A DNA stretch of 22,419 bases from Chara braunii (taxonomy: Eukaryota > Streptophyta > Charophyceae > Charales > Characeae). Below are positions 9,060-19,477 of the stretch, piece by piece. The DNA is taken from positions 1,161,138 to 1,183,556 of the forward strand of contig BFEA01000017.1 of the NCBI GenBank assembly GCA_003427395.1, written 5' to 3'. A model generated the notes under the pieces. That model was not told where the DNA came from and did no database searches. It saw only the letters and a list, made by a program, of their open reading frames with translations. The position numbers and the translations under genes were made by a program. Positions within the stretch are counted from its first letter, which is position 1. Each line of letters begins with the position of its first letter.

Positions 9060-12000
9060 TTATCTGCTCGGAAACTGCGAGAAAATTTGTTTTCCACTCT
9101 TGGCTTCTAGGCCTATCTCAACAATGTCGGCCCACTCGTCCAAAGCTCCATTGCTTAAGACTTCCCGCATAACCTTGAAAAAACAAAATCCGTGAAACCC
9201 CTTCAAGCGCATCTCTCGTCTTAAAGAAACCAGTGTCACCCCGACTCCTTCATAATCTGAGGAGTGGGTGACAAGCTTGTGAAATTAGCTTTACAACGCA
9301 GCTTTCTTGAATTGGGTAGGCCCGAACAACCAATAATCATGTGTAGTCATAAATTCTCATAATCTTGATGGGCTCATGCTACCATAATGTAGGCATGTTT
9401 TTCGTATTCGCAGGGCACTTGATTGCAGGAGGATGTATACGACACACTATTGTGCAGCCTAAGAGACCCCACTTACCTTTACCATCATCCGTTCTTATCA
9501 GAGACAAGTTAGGGCCATAGGATCTAGTAAATCCGTGAAGTAAGCAGAAAGTGTTTCGTATATAATCCTGGTTGTCTTTCGGAACCAAAATGAAGACAGT
9601 AACATCATCGACAAGTCGGTTGTCGGTAAAATACCTAGCATCTGTACCAATCGACTGCAAAAACCTAAACTCATTGTACAAGCAGAGCAAGTAAGCCAAA
9701 GCGGGACTGAAACTCTTACCCATCGGTATGTCGGTTCTCTGTCTGATGATCATACCGTCCACACTTGCATATGAGTTCCTCAGGTCATATTCAATGAAAT
9801 CAATGATCGTAGCGAACTTGATAGCCAACCACGCAGTTTCACCAACCCCCTTAGCAAAACTAAACTCCTAACCAAAACGATTAACTCTCACTTTGTTATA
9901 CCCTTTCCCAACTTGCACATCACATACCCAGTTAACAGCGGCAATGATTGACTTGTAAGGTAGCTTCACAAACATTTATTTGATGTCGAAGCTTGCAGTC
10001 AGCAAGCAACCCTTTACCATTTTCGAAGCTTGTTTATCAATCTGCACAATCAATTTTTGGACCCAAGAGGTGGCTTTAAGATTGAAGTGTGAACCTTCGG
10101 AAAAGTTCCATAGCACAAAATTCACAGCGCGAGCTATAACTTTGCAGGCCTTAACACCAGGTTCCGAAAAGGACGGAGATATGCGTCGTCATCGGGATAC
10201 CATAGTAGTTACCCAGTCGCCCCAGCGTGCCTTTATCATTCCATGGTGCCATCTTGTCCCCTTTGACTGCAAAGTATTCGTTCTTACATAATTTCATAAC
10301 TTTATTTGAATCCGAATCGACTACCGAGAACCCTAGGTTATCCCCAAATAGGTCTGCCAATGCATGGAAATATATAGATTCGCAACACACCAACGACTCT
10401 CCAATATTATGGTCGATAGGACATACTACAAGATTCTTATGTTTCTGCTCCTAGCTTATAGAGTGCGAGACTTCACGTCGTCCAAGGTCAACCCATCGTA
10501 TAGGGATTTTGAAAGATCGCGGTCAGTCACTGTCAGTCTGTTAACTTACCTGGCAGTTGGCCAAGCAGTTCTTCAAAACCGTCCAAACATAACTCTTAGA
10601 AATAACTTTCGCGGGAGGTAAGGAGTTTCTAGAATCACAAAGAAAATCAGGGAAATCTTGTAGCTCGGAGAAACGAAAACGAATATGTCCTCCGTCATTT
10701 CTGGGAAGGCGACTATCCGTCATGGTGCAACTATAATATCTCGCGACAATTCTGACCATCTGCCTATGATTGTGCAACTGTTGGCCTATAGATTTTAGTG
10801 CGGTCGAAACGAAACGAAGTCTTGAGATCATAAACTAAGTTGAACACTGAAGGTCACATCTTCTCTTGATTTCTCTCTTCACCAAGTTAATAACCTCTAA
10901 CTTCGCAATATTCTCCAAAAAAACGCATTTAATAATATTAACATTTAAGCACCTGAAGCTACACTTGCTTCTCAGTGCTTTGCCGACCAACCCCGTGAGT
11001 ACTGCACAACTCCTACCATTTTTTAAAAAGTCAATGCAACTTTATAATTTTAATATAGCACTTATCTCAAAGGAGTATAACAATTTTTTGTACTGTGGTA
11101 ACTGCAGCAAAGATATCAATAAAAAATTTCTTTGTTGAGCAAGATTATTTTGTGCTCTAATATGAATAAGTGAAAATAGACCCCGGGCATGAAAAACCCT
11201 TTAGCATCTTGAAAAAAATTGTTTAGAGTCACTGTGGTCGATGATAGTCTAACCAAAGGTTTTCCTCATACGACCCCAACCATCGAAAAAATGACCACCG
11301 TCCCTAGTTCTGATAGTCACACGGAACTTTCTAGAAGAGATGATAAAAAATAATGCATCATACAAGGAAACCCCCTCCCCAATCCCTTTGTCAAATAGTG
11401 CACTGCCAATGGACAGGTCCCAATCAATAAGACTAATGACTACATTACCACCAGTGAGAACCAACCTTTCCCTTTTCGTAAAGAACACACGATTCGTGAA
11501 AACCTAACAAAACAAATTGTTCGGTTTGCACGAGATGTATTCAAGATTATGATAGTACGTTTTTCAGGTCTCCTCCAAGAACAAAATTCTACGTGAAGTA
11601 AAACAACCGCAAAAAAAAAAAAAAAAAATTACTTTTTGAGAACCATTGGAAGTGGCGAAGAGAAAAGAAGGTTTTTCCACATAAAATTGCTACCTGGTGA
11701 AGAAGCGTATGTTTAAGAACTAAAATATCTCATTTTTATGTTATCTCAAAAAATCATATTTAGAGTCCTATAAGATGTATAACACGATTAACGTATTCGG
11801 GGTTTTTTCGAACGCTTAAACATGTTCTCAAACATAAACTCCCATACCTAAGCGAACATATTATTTTTTACTGTTTTTTTTTTTTTTTTTTTTTTTTTTA
11901 TTTTAAACTCGGGTTTGGCTAAGAATTTAGAGATATCTCCCTCAAAAGTTGTTTGTATTTGTTTTTTCAAATAACATATATTTTTTGCTAAGGGTTTTAC

Positions 12001-13051
12001 TGTTAACGTCAAAATTGATTTATAGTCCTATAAATTAGTTTTCGCATATCTTGGTTTTCACCTAACTGCTGAAAATGACCTATACTTCTATAAATGAGTA
12101 TTCACCAAAATCCGTTTTTTTTTTAACATCTTTCAAGTTTTCCTTGTAATCCTTAAAAATTGTCTTATTTAAGCTTTGCTTTTTGCAAATCTACTGAGAA
12201 TGACTTATAGCCATGTAGGAGGATTTTGCAAGAAAGGGTTTTCTTGCACATTTTGAGGAAGAGTTAACTTTTCAGTGTTTTCACCTCGTTTTTTGCCTCT
12301 TTTATCGAAAAACAGTTAAAAACGCTCTCTTTTTTTGTAAAAAATAACAGTTTGACTTTTACTTTTTCATTCTATAAAAAATGTGAGGTTTTGTCATTTT
12401 GTTAGGTTTTCACGAATCCAGTGTTAAAGGCTCAGTGTTCCCTCTTCCCCTTTCTCCTATAGTAACCCCGCCTATGTTTTCTTTGTGTGTTCAGAGCAGA
12501 CACCCATCTAGCAATGCAAGACTACTCAACTTCCCTAAGCTCCCATGAACCCGCAGATAGCAAAGGTTACCATATGGCATGGAAGTTCTCTCATCCCTTC
12601 GCGGCTAACCATCTTTTTAACTTATGGTTGCGTCTTCTTGACGCTTGGTTCCCAGACCAACAGTGCTCATCCCATCTATCATCGACATCCCTTGTTGTAA
12701 ACCCGATATATGTGACTTTGAGTCATGGCGACAACAGGATAAACACGCATCCGCCCTTTCCTTCACATATGTCATAACCTCCTTTGACAAAGTCGATCCA
12801 CTTGTCCAAGAACTTTTCTCCCCATCTAATACCATCGGCCAGAACAAGTAAGCGAACTACAAGCCTGATGCTTTCCTCATTTCGCCGCTTCTCAAGTTCT
12901 CTAATCATTTTCCTTTTTATGGTTGTGCGTATCTGCTCGGCCTGCTGCCATAACCAGCAGGGGTTAAGATAGGATTATCAAGAGGGGTTTTCCTCTTGAG
13001 TTTCCTCCACCAATTCTTCGGCCCGGTCCCCCTAGTCCTCTTCTTCAACAT
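9060..13051 (-). pseudogene. PLE ORF2, unit B: GIY-YIG endonuclease plus Penelope-type RT (broken, interrupted)
   Basis: It is collinear with unit A ORF2: ATG 13051 (MLKKRT) to TAA 9060-9062, about 1,015 codons once the 942-bp insertion is set aside. The EN reads GCVFILLSP, then a private TGA, then LKVTYIG. The frame entering the EN, shifted in A, is intact in B. RT landmarks are GNYYGIP, SFSEPGVKAC, motif A FDIK followed by TAA then MFVKLP (9990-9964), motif B IPMGKSFSPAL (about 9729-9697), motif C RLVDD (9618-9604) and GLLGCTIVC. After TAA 9285-9287 the same frame stays protein-like through RREMRLKGF to IFSQF, probably the thumb. Other breaks are a frameshift after GYGS near the start, a roughly 17-bp deletion near 10190, TAG 9868-9870 and the TIR element. 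Confidence 0.88.
11484..12425. mobile_element. Non-autonomous AT-rich TIR element inserted in ORF2 of unit B
   Basis: Absent from the matching place in unit A (about 5670). The ends are inverted repeats of about 30 bp: AACACACGATTCGTGAAAAC on the left, and AACACTGGATTCGTGAAAAC on the complementary strand at the right, both continuing CTAACAAAA. AAAG flanks both sides (11480-11483 and 12426-12429), a 4-bp target-site duplication or 5 bp if a T is shared. The interior is AT-rich, has an A-run (about 11611-11629) and a T-run (about 11873-11899), and repeats variants of AAAATGACCTATA/TATAGTCCTATAAA. It has no open frame of note, so it depended on a transposase supplied elsewhere. The superfamily cannot be assigned from a 4-5 bp duplication. 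Confidence 0.85.
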
Positions 13052-14861
13052 CCCCGTATGCCACCCGAACACGAATTTCAACGAGGTCAGCAGCCACCTG
13101 CTTCTTATTGTGGTTCTTAACGTTATCTTTATCGCGCAACTCAATTAACCCCTGTTTGTATCTTGACATCAACTCCTTCTCCATATCTTGTCGTTATTGC
13201 CTTCTCCCACCAGGTCGGATTCGCCACTGCCACCTTTCTGCCCTCCCTGACCCGGTCAAAACCCAAACCGGACAGAGTACCAATCCTAACAGCTGAGAGT
13301 GATCCTGTCACATGTCTCGCAGTGCCTGCAGCTGATGCAAAGACGTAAGCCAACCTTCCTATGGGACCTCTAGACGCTGGGGTAGCTGCATCCGGTATGG
13401 ACGATGGCCCCTCATTGTGAGTCGCTGGCCTAGGCGTTGGTGCCATGCTCCGTGTAACAGGTCGGTTCCCTGTTGGGGGAATCTGCTAACAGCATTGGCG
13501 GCTCTTCGTGCTGCGGGAGTTTGGTCATCAGAGGGGGGAGACGAAGGTGGGCTGGGAGGTCGTTGAGAGGGGATCTGAGCTTGAGGGGATAGAGGTCGTC
13601 AGGGGGAAGGGCGAATATCCCAAGGGGTTGGATTGTCCGTACGAAGGGGGGAAGGATGATTGATAAGCGTGGGGGAGGTTGAGCAGCATGTGGATTCACA
13701 CGGTTAGAGGGGTCAGGATCAGTAGAGGAGGGGGGAGGTTGGGCTACTGTCGGGATCGTGCGATCTAAGGGGGCCGAGGTTGGTTGCTTGGCCCGAGCCG
13801 CTGGAGCTGCAGGTACGGTTCCCTAGAGAGAGCTGGTTCAACTCTTGGTGGCATCACGCATTGATTGGCATCCTGTCGTTCGATCGGTCGAAGCATGCGT
13901 TCGCTCGCTTCTCTCATGCGGGCGATCAAGTTTTCTGTTCTGTTTTGACAGATTGCGTTGCACTTTGTCCAGGTTGATCAACAATAATCCTCCATCTAGA
14001 GTCCCGATCTCTTTAACCCGTTGCCTAGGCGTCGGTTGTTGAATGTTTGATACCCCTCCCATCTCCTCCTGACATTTTTTCTTGTTGTCTTCGTTCCCAC
14101 TGTTGCTAGCGTCTTTATTCCTGTCAATGGCTTCGACTTCCTTGTTCTTTCGAAAGTGCTCCATGAGTTTCTTGTTTTCTTCCTCGCATTTCGCATCCAT
14201 CTCCTTCATCCTTTCATCGATCATTTTTGTCAATCTCGCCTCTTTCTCAGCCTCTTCCTTGGCCTCTTCTTTGGCCTTTTTTGTTTGAGCCTCCGTCTCT
14301 CTGCCCTTTCATGTTCTTCTCGCAGTCTTCTGTCATTCTCCAGTCTTCGCATCTCACGCATCTCTCGGCTTTCATAGGCGATTTCTTGCATCAACAACAT
14401 CATTTCTGTATCTCCTCCTCTGGTTCTCAAATTCCAAGAGTTCCATCCGTTACTGCCTTGGTATGGCAGCGCATTCCTGGGATGGTAAGGAACTAGGGTG
14501 TTCGATACCGGAGGGTCGGGATCAGAGGACACAGGTGGGTGGGCATTAGAACCCTGGTTCAGCAATGAGGGTGGGAAAGAAGGGGGGACGGAAGAGGATG
14601 AACGTGCAGTGTTGGAGTGAACCGTAGGAGATGGAAGGGGCGGGGGAGGAACGGATGGGGCATACTGAGGAGCGGGAGTGGGACTAAAAGAGGCTGTCCT
14701 ATGTTAGAATGACCGCCATAGGTCGGTCCAGAAATCGGACCCGATATCGGTCGGCCGCTAATGATACTACCGTCCCTCATCGGAAGCAGACAGTTCCTGG
14801 CCCAATGGCTATGTTGTCCGCAGTTAAAACATGCCCCATATGGAACATAATGGTCCCCCAT
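12978..14861 (-). pseudogene. PLE ORF1, unit B: gag-like protein with intact zinc knuckle (broken)
   Basis: It matches unit A ORF1. ATG 14861 (MGDHYVPYG) is followed by a perfect CX2CX4HX4C knuckle (CFNCGQHSHWARNC, 14831-14790), the expected nucleic-acid-binding feature of gag-like proteins. After a frameshift in the Ser/Pro-rich part come NTLVPYHPRNALPYQG, a charged coiled coil (about 14430-14180), RPVTRSMAPT and SLSAVRIGTLSGLGF. The C-terminal MSRYKQGLIELRDKDNV and VAADLVEIRVRVAYGDVEEED are clearer here than in A. The shared TGA terminator is at 12978-12980. Breaks include the Pro-rich frameshift, a 2-bp deletion near 13215, a TAA just after it and a TAG after VEEED. The length of about 628 codons agrees with A. 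The ORF has no relative I can name. Confidence 0.72.
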
Positions 14862-15297
14862 CTTCAGCAGCAACCGACTTCCTTCTACACCGCTGTCGTG
14901 GCTTCAACGACCTAGTCTGCTTCAACCGCGTGAGGATCTCCCTGGATGGTACCTTCAATGCTGGCACATCCAGCAATCCGTGAGCGTCATAGTGGTTAAC
15001 TCGCTAATGTAGGTCAGACAAGGAGAACAAGTGTCAAGCACTACCACTCCCCATCATGACAGGGATAAACCCCAAACAGACCAAAACATCCACCATCATA
15101 TCATCACACATGGAAACAGCAGATCATCAACGACCGATCAAGAGGAGCGATTGCAAACCTTCTGAGATGATGGGAGGAGTAGGAGAGAGAGAGAGAAGGG
15201 AGAGATGGAGAACTCAGGTAGAAGGAAGAAAAGCACACTAGATAGCACAACCATCAAGGCCTTCGTTGAAACAAAATGAAATGCAAAAAAGCCTCCT

Positions 15298-15366
15298 GGC
15301 GATCGTCCCGACCGGTTTCGGCCTCACCGCCAGAGTGAAGCCTGATCAGGGGACTGGCGAGCGCAT
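15298..15366 (-). ncRNA. Type I hammerhead ribozyme, unit C (one core change)
   Basis: On the minus strand, helix I (GTCCC with GGGAC, 5 bp), CTGATCA (G8 of the core changed to C), helix II GGCTTCAC / GTGAGGCC, GAAAC and CGGTC are all present. Only the G8 change departs from a full core. Compared with A and B it shows that the ancestral motif had both a 5-bp helix I and an intact core. Confidence 0.8.
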
Positions 15367-16016
15367 GCTCGTAATGGCTTTACTTCCTACTTAAATACTA
15401 CTAAGGTTCCCGAAGAAACATCCTGAGTATCCACCAAAAATCATAAGTCGTGGCTCCGCTACCTAAGAAAGCAGGAAAACAATGGCGGGAAAGAGGGAAG
15501 GCGGAAGGCAGGGGATCCTGCAGAGCAGCGAATACAGAGACCGTGCTAACAGGGCCTGGGAATTGGAAATGGTTTATAGGGACAAAAGCGAGCAGGTACA
15601 GGAAGGCCGAGCTATTCGGAAAACAGGAATCTGTGAAGGTGATCGAACACTCGTATCCCACTGGTAACAGGCTAGAGATCTTGAAAGTAAGTCGTCATGC
15701 GACTGAGTGGATGGCTGCAGCATGTATCGGAAAAGACAGAGATATCCAAGGCGCGCAATCTCCCTAAACGCCAAGAAAGATGAAGGCGATATGTCACAGA
15801 GTTTTGTCGGACTTTACAGGAGATGTGGCGAAAAGAAAAGAAAGGAAAGAAGGGAAGAGAAAAGGAAAGAGACAACAGGCCGAGAAACGGGTGGGTGGAA
15901 GCGTAGTAGAAAACAGATCGCGGAGCCAGGAACTGAAAATGTGTGAACCAAAGAGGGGAAAAAAGACAGGCACGAAAAAAGAAAGCGAAAGACAAAGAAG
16001 ATAGAAGGGTAGATGG

Positions 16017-16722
16017 TTATCTGCTCCGAAGCTGCGAGAAAATTTGTTTCCCGCTCCTGCCTTCTAGGCCTATCTCAACAATGTCGGCCCACGCGTCCAA
16101 AGCTCCATTGTGCTTGCCTGAGACTTCCCACATGACCTTGAAAAAACAAAATCGGGGAAACCCCTTCAGGCGCATCTCTCATCTTAAAGAAACCAGTGCC
16201 AACCCCAGTCCTCCATAATATGAGGAGTGGGTGACGAGCCTGTGAAATTAGCTTTTCAACGCAGCTTTCTTGAATTGGGTAGGCCCGAACGACCAATAAT
16301 CCTGTGTAGTCATAATCTTGATGGGCTCGTGCTGCCACAATGTAGGCATGTTTTTTGTATTCACAAGGCACTTGACTGCAGGAGGATGTATACGGCACAC
16401 TATCGTGCAGCCTAAGAAACCCCACTTACCTTTACCATCATCCGTTCTGATCAGAGACAAGTTAGGGCCATAGGATCTAGTAAATCTGTGCAGCAAGCAG
16501 AAAGTTTTCCGTGTATAATCCTGGTTGTCTTTCAGTACCAAAATGAAGACACTAACATCATCGATCAGTCGGATGTCGGAAAAATACCTAGCATCCGTAC
16601 CAACCGACTGCAAAAACATAAACTCATTGTCCGAGCAGAGCAAGTAAGCCAAAGCGGGACTGAAACTCTTACCCATCCGTATGTCGGTTGTCTGTTTGAT
16701 GGTCATACCGGCAACACTTGCA
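16017..16722 (-). pseudogene. PLE ORF2 3' fragment, unit C: RT palm and thumb
   Basis: It covers motif B (DIRMGKSFSPALAYLL, with the usual Pro changed to Arg), motif C RLIDD (16571-16557), GKWGFLGCTIVC and the C-terminal part. It has the same in-frame TAA (16248-16250) as A and B and a private TGA in LR-stop-EM. The frame runs upstream through the C/D junction into former 3' untranslated sequence, giving a chimeric open frame (16799-16248). That frame has no reason to be a functional gene. Confidence 0.85.
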
Positions 16723-16723
16723 T

Positions 16724-17229
16724 GCGACCGAGTGGATGGCTGCAACATGTATCGGTAAAGACAGAGATATCCAGGGCGCGCAATCTCCCTAAACACCAAG
16801 AAAGATGCAGACGATATGTCACAGAGTTCTGCCGGACTTTATAGGAGATGCGGCGAAAAGAAAAGAAAAGAAGAGAAAGAAGGGAAGAGAAAAGGAAACT
16901 TTAAGAAATTAAGAGACAACAGGCCGGGAAACGGGTGGGTGGAAGCATAGTAGAAAACAGATCGCGGAGCCGGGAACTGAAAACTTGTGAACCAAAGAGG
17001 GGAAAACAGACGAAGGCGAAAAAAGAAAGGGAAAGACAAAGAAAGATAGAAGGGTGGATGGTTATCTGCTCCTAAGCTGCGAGAAAATTCATTTCCCACT
17101 CCTGGCTTCTAGGCCTATCTCAACAATGTCGGCCCACTCGTCCAAAGCTCCATTGTGCTTGCCTGAGACTTCCCGCATGACCTAGAAAAAACAAAATTGG
17201 GGAGACCCCTTCAGGCGCATCTCTCGTCT
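16724..17229 (-). mobile_element. Penelope-like retroelement, unit D (3' fragment)
   Basis: It matches the 3' region of A and C, beginning TGCGACCGAGTGGATG next to the unit C RT. It continues through the ORF2 terminator (TAA 17062-17064) into the last codons of ORF2, and homology ends at CTCTCGTCT (17229). The right edge is thus a 5' truncation of the first-in-order unit, as is typical of PLE arrays. No hammerhead is present. Confidence 0.8.
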
Positions 17230-17298
17230 ATTGGTTATGCTCCCCACCAATAGATGGAGCCGCTCCACAGGTGCTAGTGGTGTGTTCTCTTATCAGCA
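17230..17298 (-). repeat. LTR-like fragment in reverse (copy L4) abutting the PLE array
   Basis: On the minus strand it reads TGATAAGAGAACACACC, then CCATCTATTGGTGGGGAGC. These match the start and interior of the fragment at 18576 in the same order. An 8-bp inverted repeat (CTATTGGT...ACCAATAG, 17228-17253) sits exactly at the PLE boundary. The LTR assignment is an inference. Confidence 0.35.
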
Positions 17299-18086
17299 CC
17301 AAAAAAAAAAAAAACACACACACAAAACCAGCCTGGCAACCAATACAATATGGAGACCTCTTTGCCAAAACCTTGCTGAGGCAAAAAGCGGTGGGAAGTA
17401 ACACTTGGGAAGGTACTATGCTCGAAATGCGAACTCGGCGTACGAATGATGGAAGTTGTGCCACACCTCTGTGCCTTTGGGAACGGGAGCAAAGCGGAAC
17501 ACATCTGCATATGTTATATGCAGTGTCCAGTCGGCCTTTGAGCCAACAACGTCCAGCTGAAGTTACCAAAAGCCTCCAATCTTCTTTGTGTGGCAAATCA
17601 GGCAGGCATGCTTTTCCTCTTATTTGTTGGTTTTTACTTGTCTACAGGTGAGTTGTGTGCACTGCCATTGGAACAGGACCTGAACCCCCACTACTGAGTC
17701 CAAATAAGAAGAGAAAGAAAAGACGGAATTTCAAACAGAATGCATTTGGATCTCCAGATGCACAAGTGCATCCTGATCACCCTTTCTTTCCTTTTTTTAT
17801 TTTTTTTATATTTTTAATGAAAAATCTATATTCTTCTCTCAATTTCACCTCACACTACCTACCTACCACTTCTCCTAATTGTAGGCATACGGGGAACCCC
17901 GTAGCAGCAAGAACCGTGTTCACGAGAGAACATGTGGAGGCTGCTCCCGACCTGCAGGTGGGCAATACCAGCTAGGGGACAGCTGGTAGCATCAGGGACC
18001 ATGCCAACAGGACCAATCCCTGTGCCTCTGCTCAGGTCCCCTACACCCACACACAGGTCTTTTTTTTTCCCCCCAAAAAAGACATG
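17299..18086. other. Gene-free stretch with poly(A)/(CA) and poly(T) tracts
   Basis: An A-run followed by a short CA repeat lies at about 17300-17325. T-rich tracts occur near 17787-17815 and 18060-18068. Several short frames are open on both strands, but none shows a recognisable domain, and no RNA gene was seen. Confidence 0.5.
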
Positions 18087-18160
18087 GTCCAATCTATTCG
18101 TGGGGAGCGGCACGTGCTGGGAACCGGGCCCAGTGTCCCTTTCAAGAACATATTGAGAAA
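18087..18160 (+). repeat. LTR-like fragment (copy L3)
   Basis: CAATCTATTCGTGGGGAGC, followed by GTGCTGG and CCCAGTGTCCC, matches the order of motifs in the fragments at 655 and 18625. The LTR start found in the other copies is not visible here. Confidence 0.35.
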
Positions 18161-18387
18161 GTTGTGCAGAAGACTTTGAGGTACCGGGCGATTATCTGGC
18201 TTCAGCTAGGAATAATAGCTATGCGATCTATACAAGAACATTGAATTTCTCTGACCCCAAACCATTGATCCGAGGAGCATTCAGACCGAAAGCCACCTGC
18301 CTTAGAGCCTTTCAGGAGCCCAACCCTGCCTTCCTCACCACTATATGATATATCCCGATAACCAATCTCTACCAGGCCTCACGCCCC

Positions 18388-18475
18388 CAACTGCTAGGTT
18401 ACAGGGTGGCACGACCCACCCTGGAAGACCCCCACCTGCTAGGCTACAGGGCAAAACGACCCGCCCCGGCTACAG
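18388..18475. repeat. 45-bp imperfect tandem duplication
   Basis: CTGCTAGGTTACAGGGTGGC (18391) and CTGCTAGGCTACAGGGCAAA (18436) start 45-bp units that both continue ACGACCC. In the plus frame the units read ARLQGG/ARLQGK repeats, but nothing else supports a coding role. The rest of 18161-18570 shows nothing recognisable. Confidence 0.7.
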
Positions 18476-18565
18476 TCAGCATCGACTACGTACCAGAACA
18501 CAGGTCAGTCCGGTTAGTACTTCTGTTTTAAATTTGTGGTAACTTCGCAGGAGGGAGTCACTTGA

Positions 18566-18760
18566 GGCCAGGGGGTGATAAGAGCAGCCTCATCAACTGG
18601 TCCTTCAGATGAAGGCTTCAAGGCTCTGTCTATTGGTGGGGAGCTGCACCTGCTGGAAACTGGGTCCAGCGTCCAGCGTCCCAGATACTACAATACAAAG
18701 ATGAGTTTGTTGTCCTGTAGGTCTTCGCGTTCCTTACTTTTCACGGGCAAGCAAAAACCA
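18566..18760 (+). repeat. LTR-like fragment with preceding polypurine tract (copy L2)
   Basis: GAGGCCAGGGGG directly precedes TGATAAGAGCAGCC (TG at 18576), like a polypurine tract and LTR start. The interior CTATTGGTGGGGAGCTGCAC and GGGTCCAGCGTCC match copies L1, L3 and L4. The segment could end at AAAAACCA (about 18759), followed by TTTGGTGACC, which could pass for a primer-binding site. Having both PPT-like and PBS-like flanks around one short LTR is odd, so this is tentative. Confidence 0.35.
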
Positions 18761-19321
18761 ATTTGGTGACCGCACGTAATCGGGAGATTCCCAATGGTAT
18801 GATCACGCCCATCCTTTTCTTTGAATTGAAAAGAAGGGGGTAACCCTTGAACCACCAATACCTTTCCCCACTTGAAAAACAAAAACAGATATGCGGCTTG
18901 TTTACGGCGGACAACTTTCGGGTTCAGGGTACCGGACCAGAAGTGAGGTCTGCACCAGCTCGTTTTTTTTTGGCGCGCAAGGCATTTTCAGGCTTGGCTT
19001 CAATGACTGGGCGAGGTTATGGTGGTTTAACGTGATTCAATTGGTATCTATCTGATACAATCTATTTGAACTCATCTTCTGTTCACCAACCTTTGGTACA
19101 TGGGCATACCATTCAGTCACATGGACTGGGTGACGAGACTAGTTTTGGCCTTTGAAAAAAAGAGGATGGGCTATTTCTGTCAATGTAACTTAAACCACCA
19201 CTGCCTTTCCCAGCTAATTTTTCAGAGGCACGCCGGGTAACGTGCTGGCCTGAAACGGAAGGGCGGCCACCAATAGATCGAATCGGCGGCCAGTCTTGAT
19301 TTTCGGGCCGGCGTGCATTAA
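18761..19321. other. Gene-free stretch
   Basis: I see no coding, RNA or repeat signal here. The exception is a short CCACCAATAGATCGAAT segment at about 19268, which resembles the reverse of the LTR-like motif. Confidence 0.5.
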
Positions 19322-19477
19322 ACGTACTCATGGTTTAAATGACCCATTTATTGATTAGGGTCACCGTATGAGAAGGGCAGCCATTTATTGATAGGGCCAC
19401 CCATATGCCCGCGAGCCGACATATGGGAAACGTACTCATGGTTTAATTACCCATTTATTGATAGGGTCACCGTATGA
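19322..19477. repeat. 108-bp tandem duplication with a third internal partial copy
   Basis: ACGTACTCATGGTTTAA begins at 19322 and 19430. CCATTTATTGAT(T)AGGGTCACCGTATGAG follows in both, with a third partial version (CCATTTATTGATAGGGCCAC) at 19381. Confidence 0.85.

Larger units (their letters stand above)
8320..15033 (-). mobile_element. Penelope-like retroelement, unit B (complete layout, decayed, with a nested insertion)
   Basis: This second unit is collinear with unit A from pseudo-LTR to pseudo-LTR. It is longer because of a 942-bp TIR element (11484-12425), and it lacks about 300 bp of the 3' region that A and C share (junction near 8850-8870). Its order on the minus strand is ORF1 (14861-12978), ORF2 (13051-9060), 3' region, then hammerhead (8662-8594). 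ORF1 keeps an intact zinc knuckle here, and the hammerhead core is intact. It carries its own stops and shifts, mostly at positions that are intact in A. Confidence 0.85.
15034..16723 (-). mobile_element. Penelope-like retroelement, unit C (5'-deleted remnant)
   Basis: The pseudo-LTR (from 15034) and 3' region match A closely, including the block missing from B. The RT 3' part continues to about 16723, where homology to A and B stops abruptly inside the motif B region (ACTTGCAT). Sequence from another unit's 3' region follows. ORF1, the endonuclease and the RT fingers are absent. Its leader, with the hammerhead, would serve unit B. Confidence 0.85.

Noticed and set aside
2263-17229. CRISPR-like or prokaryotic mobile system suggested by repeated units and GIY-YIG
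   Set aside because: The repeats are kilobase-scale PLE units, with eukaryotic U6, MITEs and gypsy RT nearby. No short regularly spaced repeats or bacterial gene structure exist.
17271-17651. 126-codon plus-strand frame and overlapping minus-strand frame
   Set aside because: They start in a poly(A)/(CA) tract, have no recognisable domain, and lie among LTR scraps.
18060-18085. Possible poly(T)/poly(C) retroelement tail
   Set aside because: Only a short homopolymer mix, with no adjacent element end or target-site duplication found.
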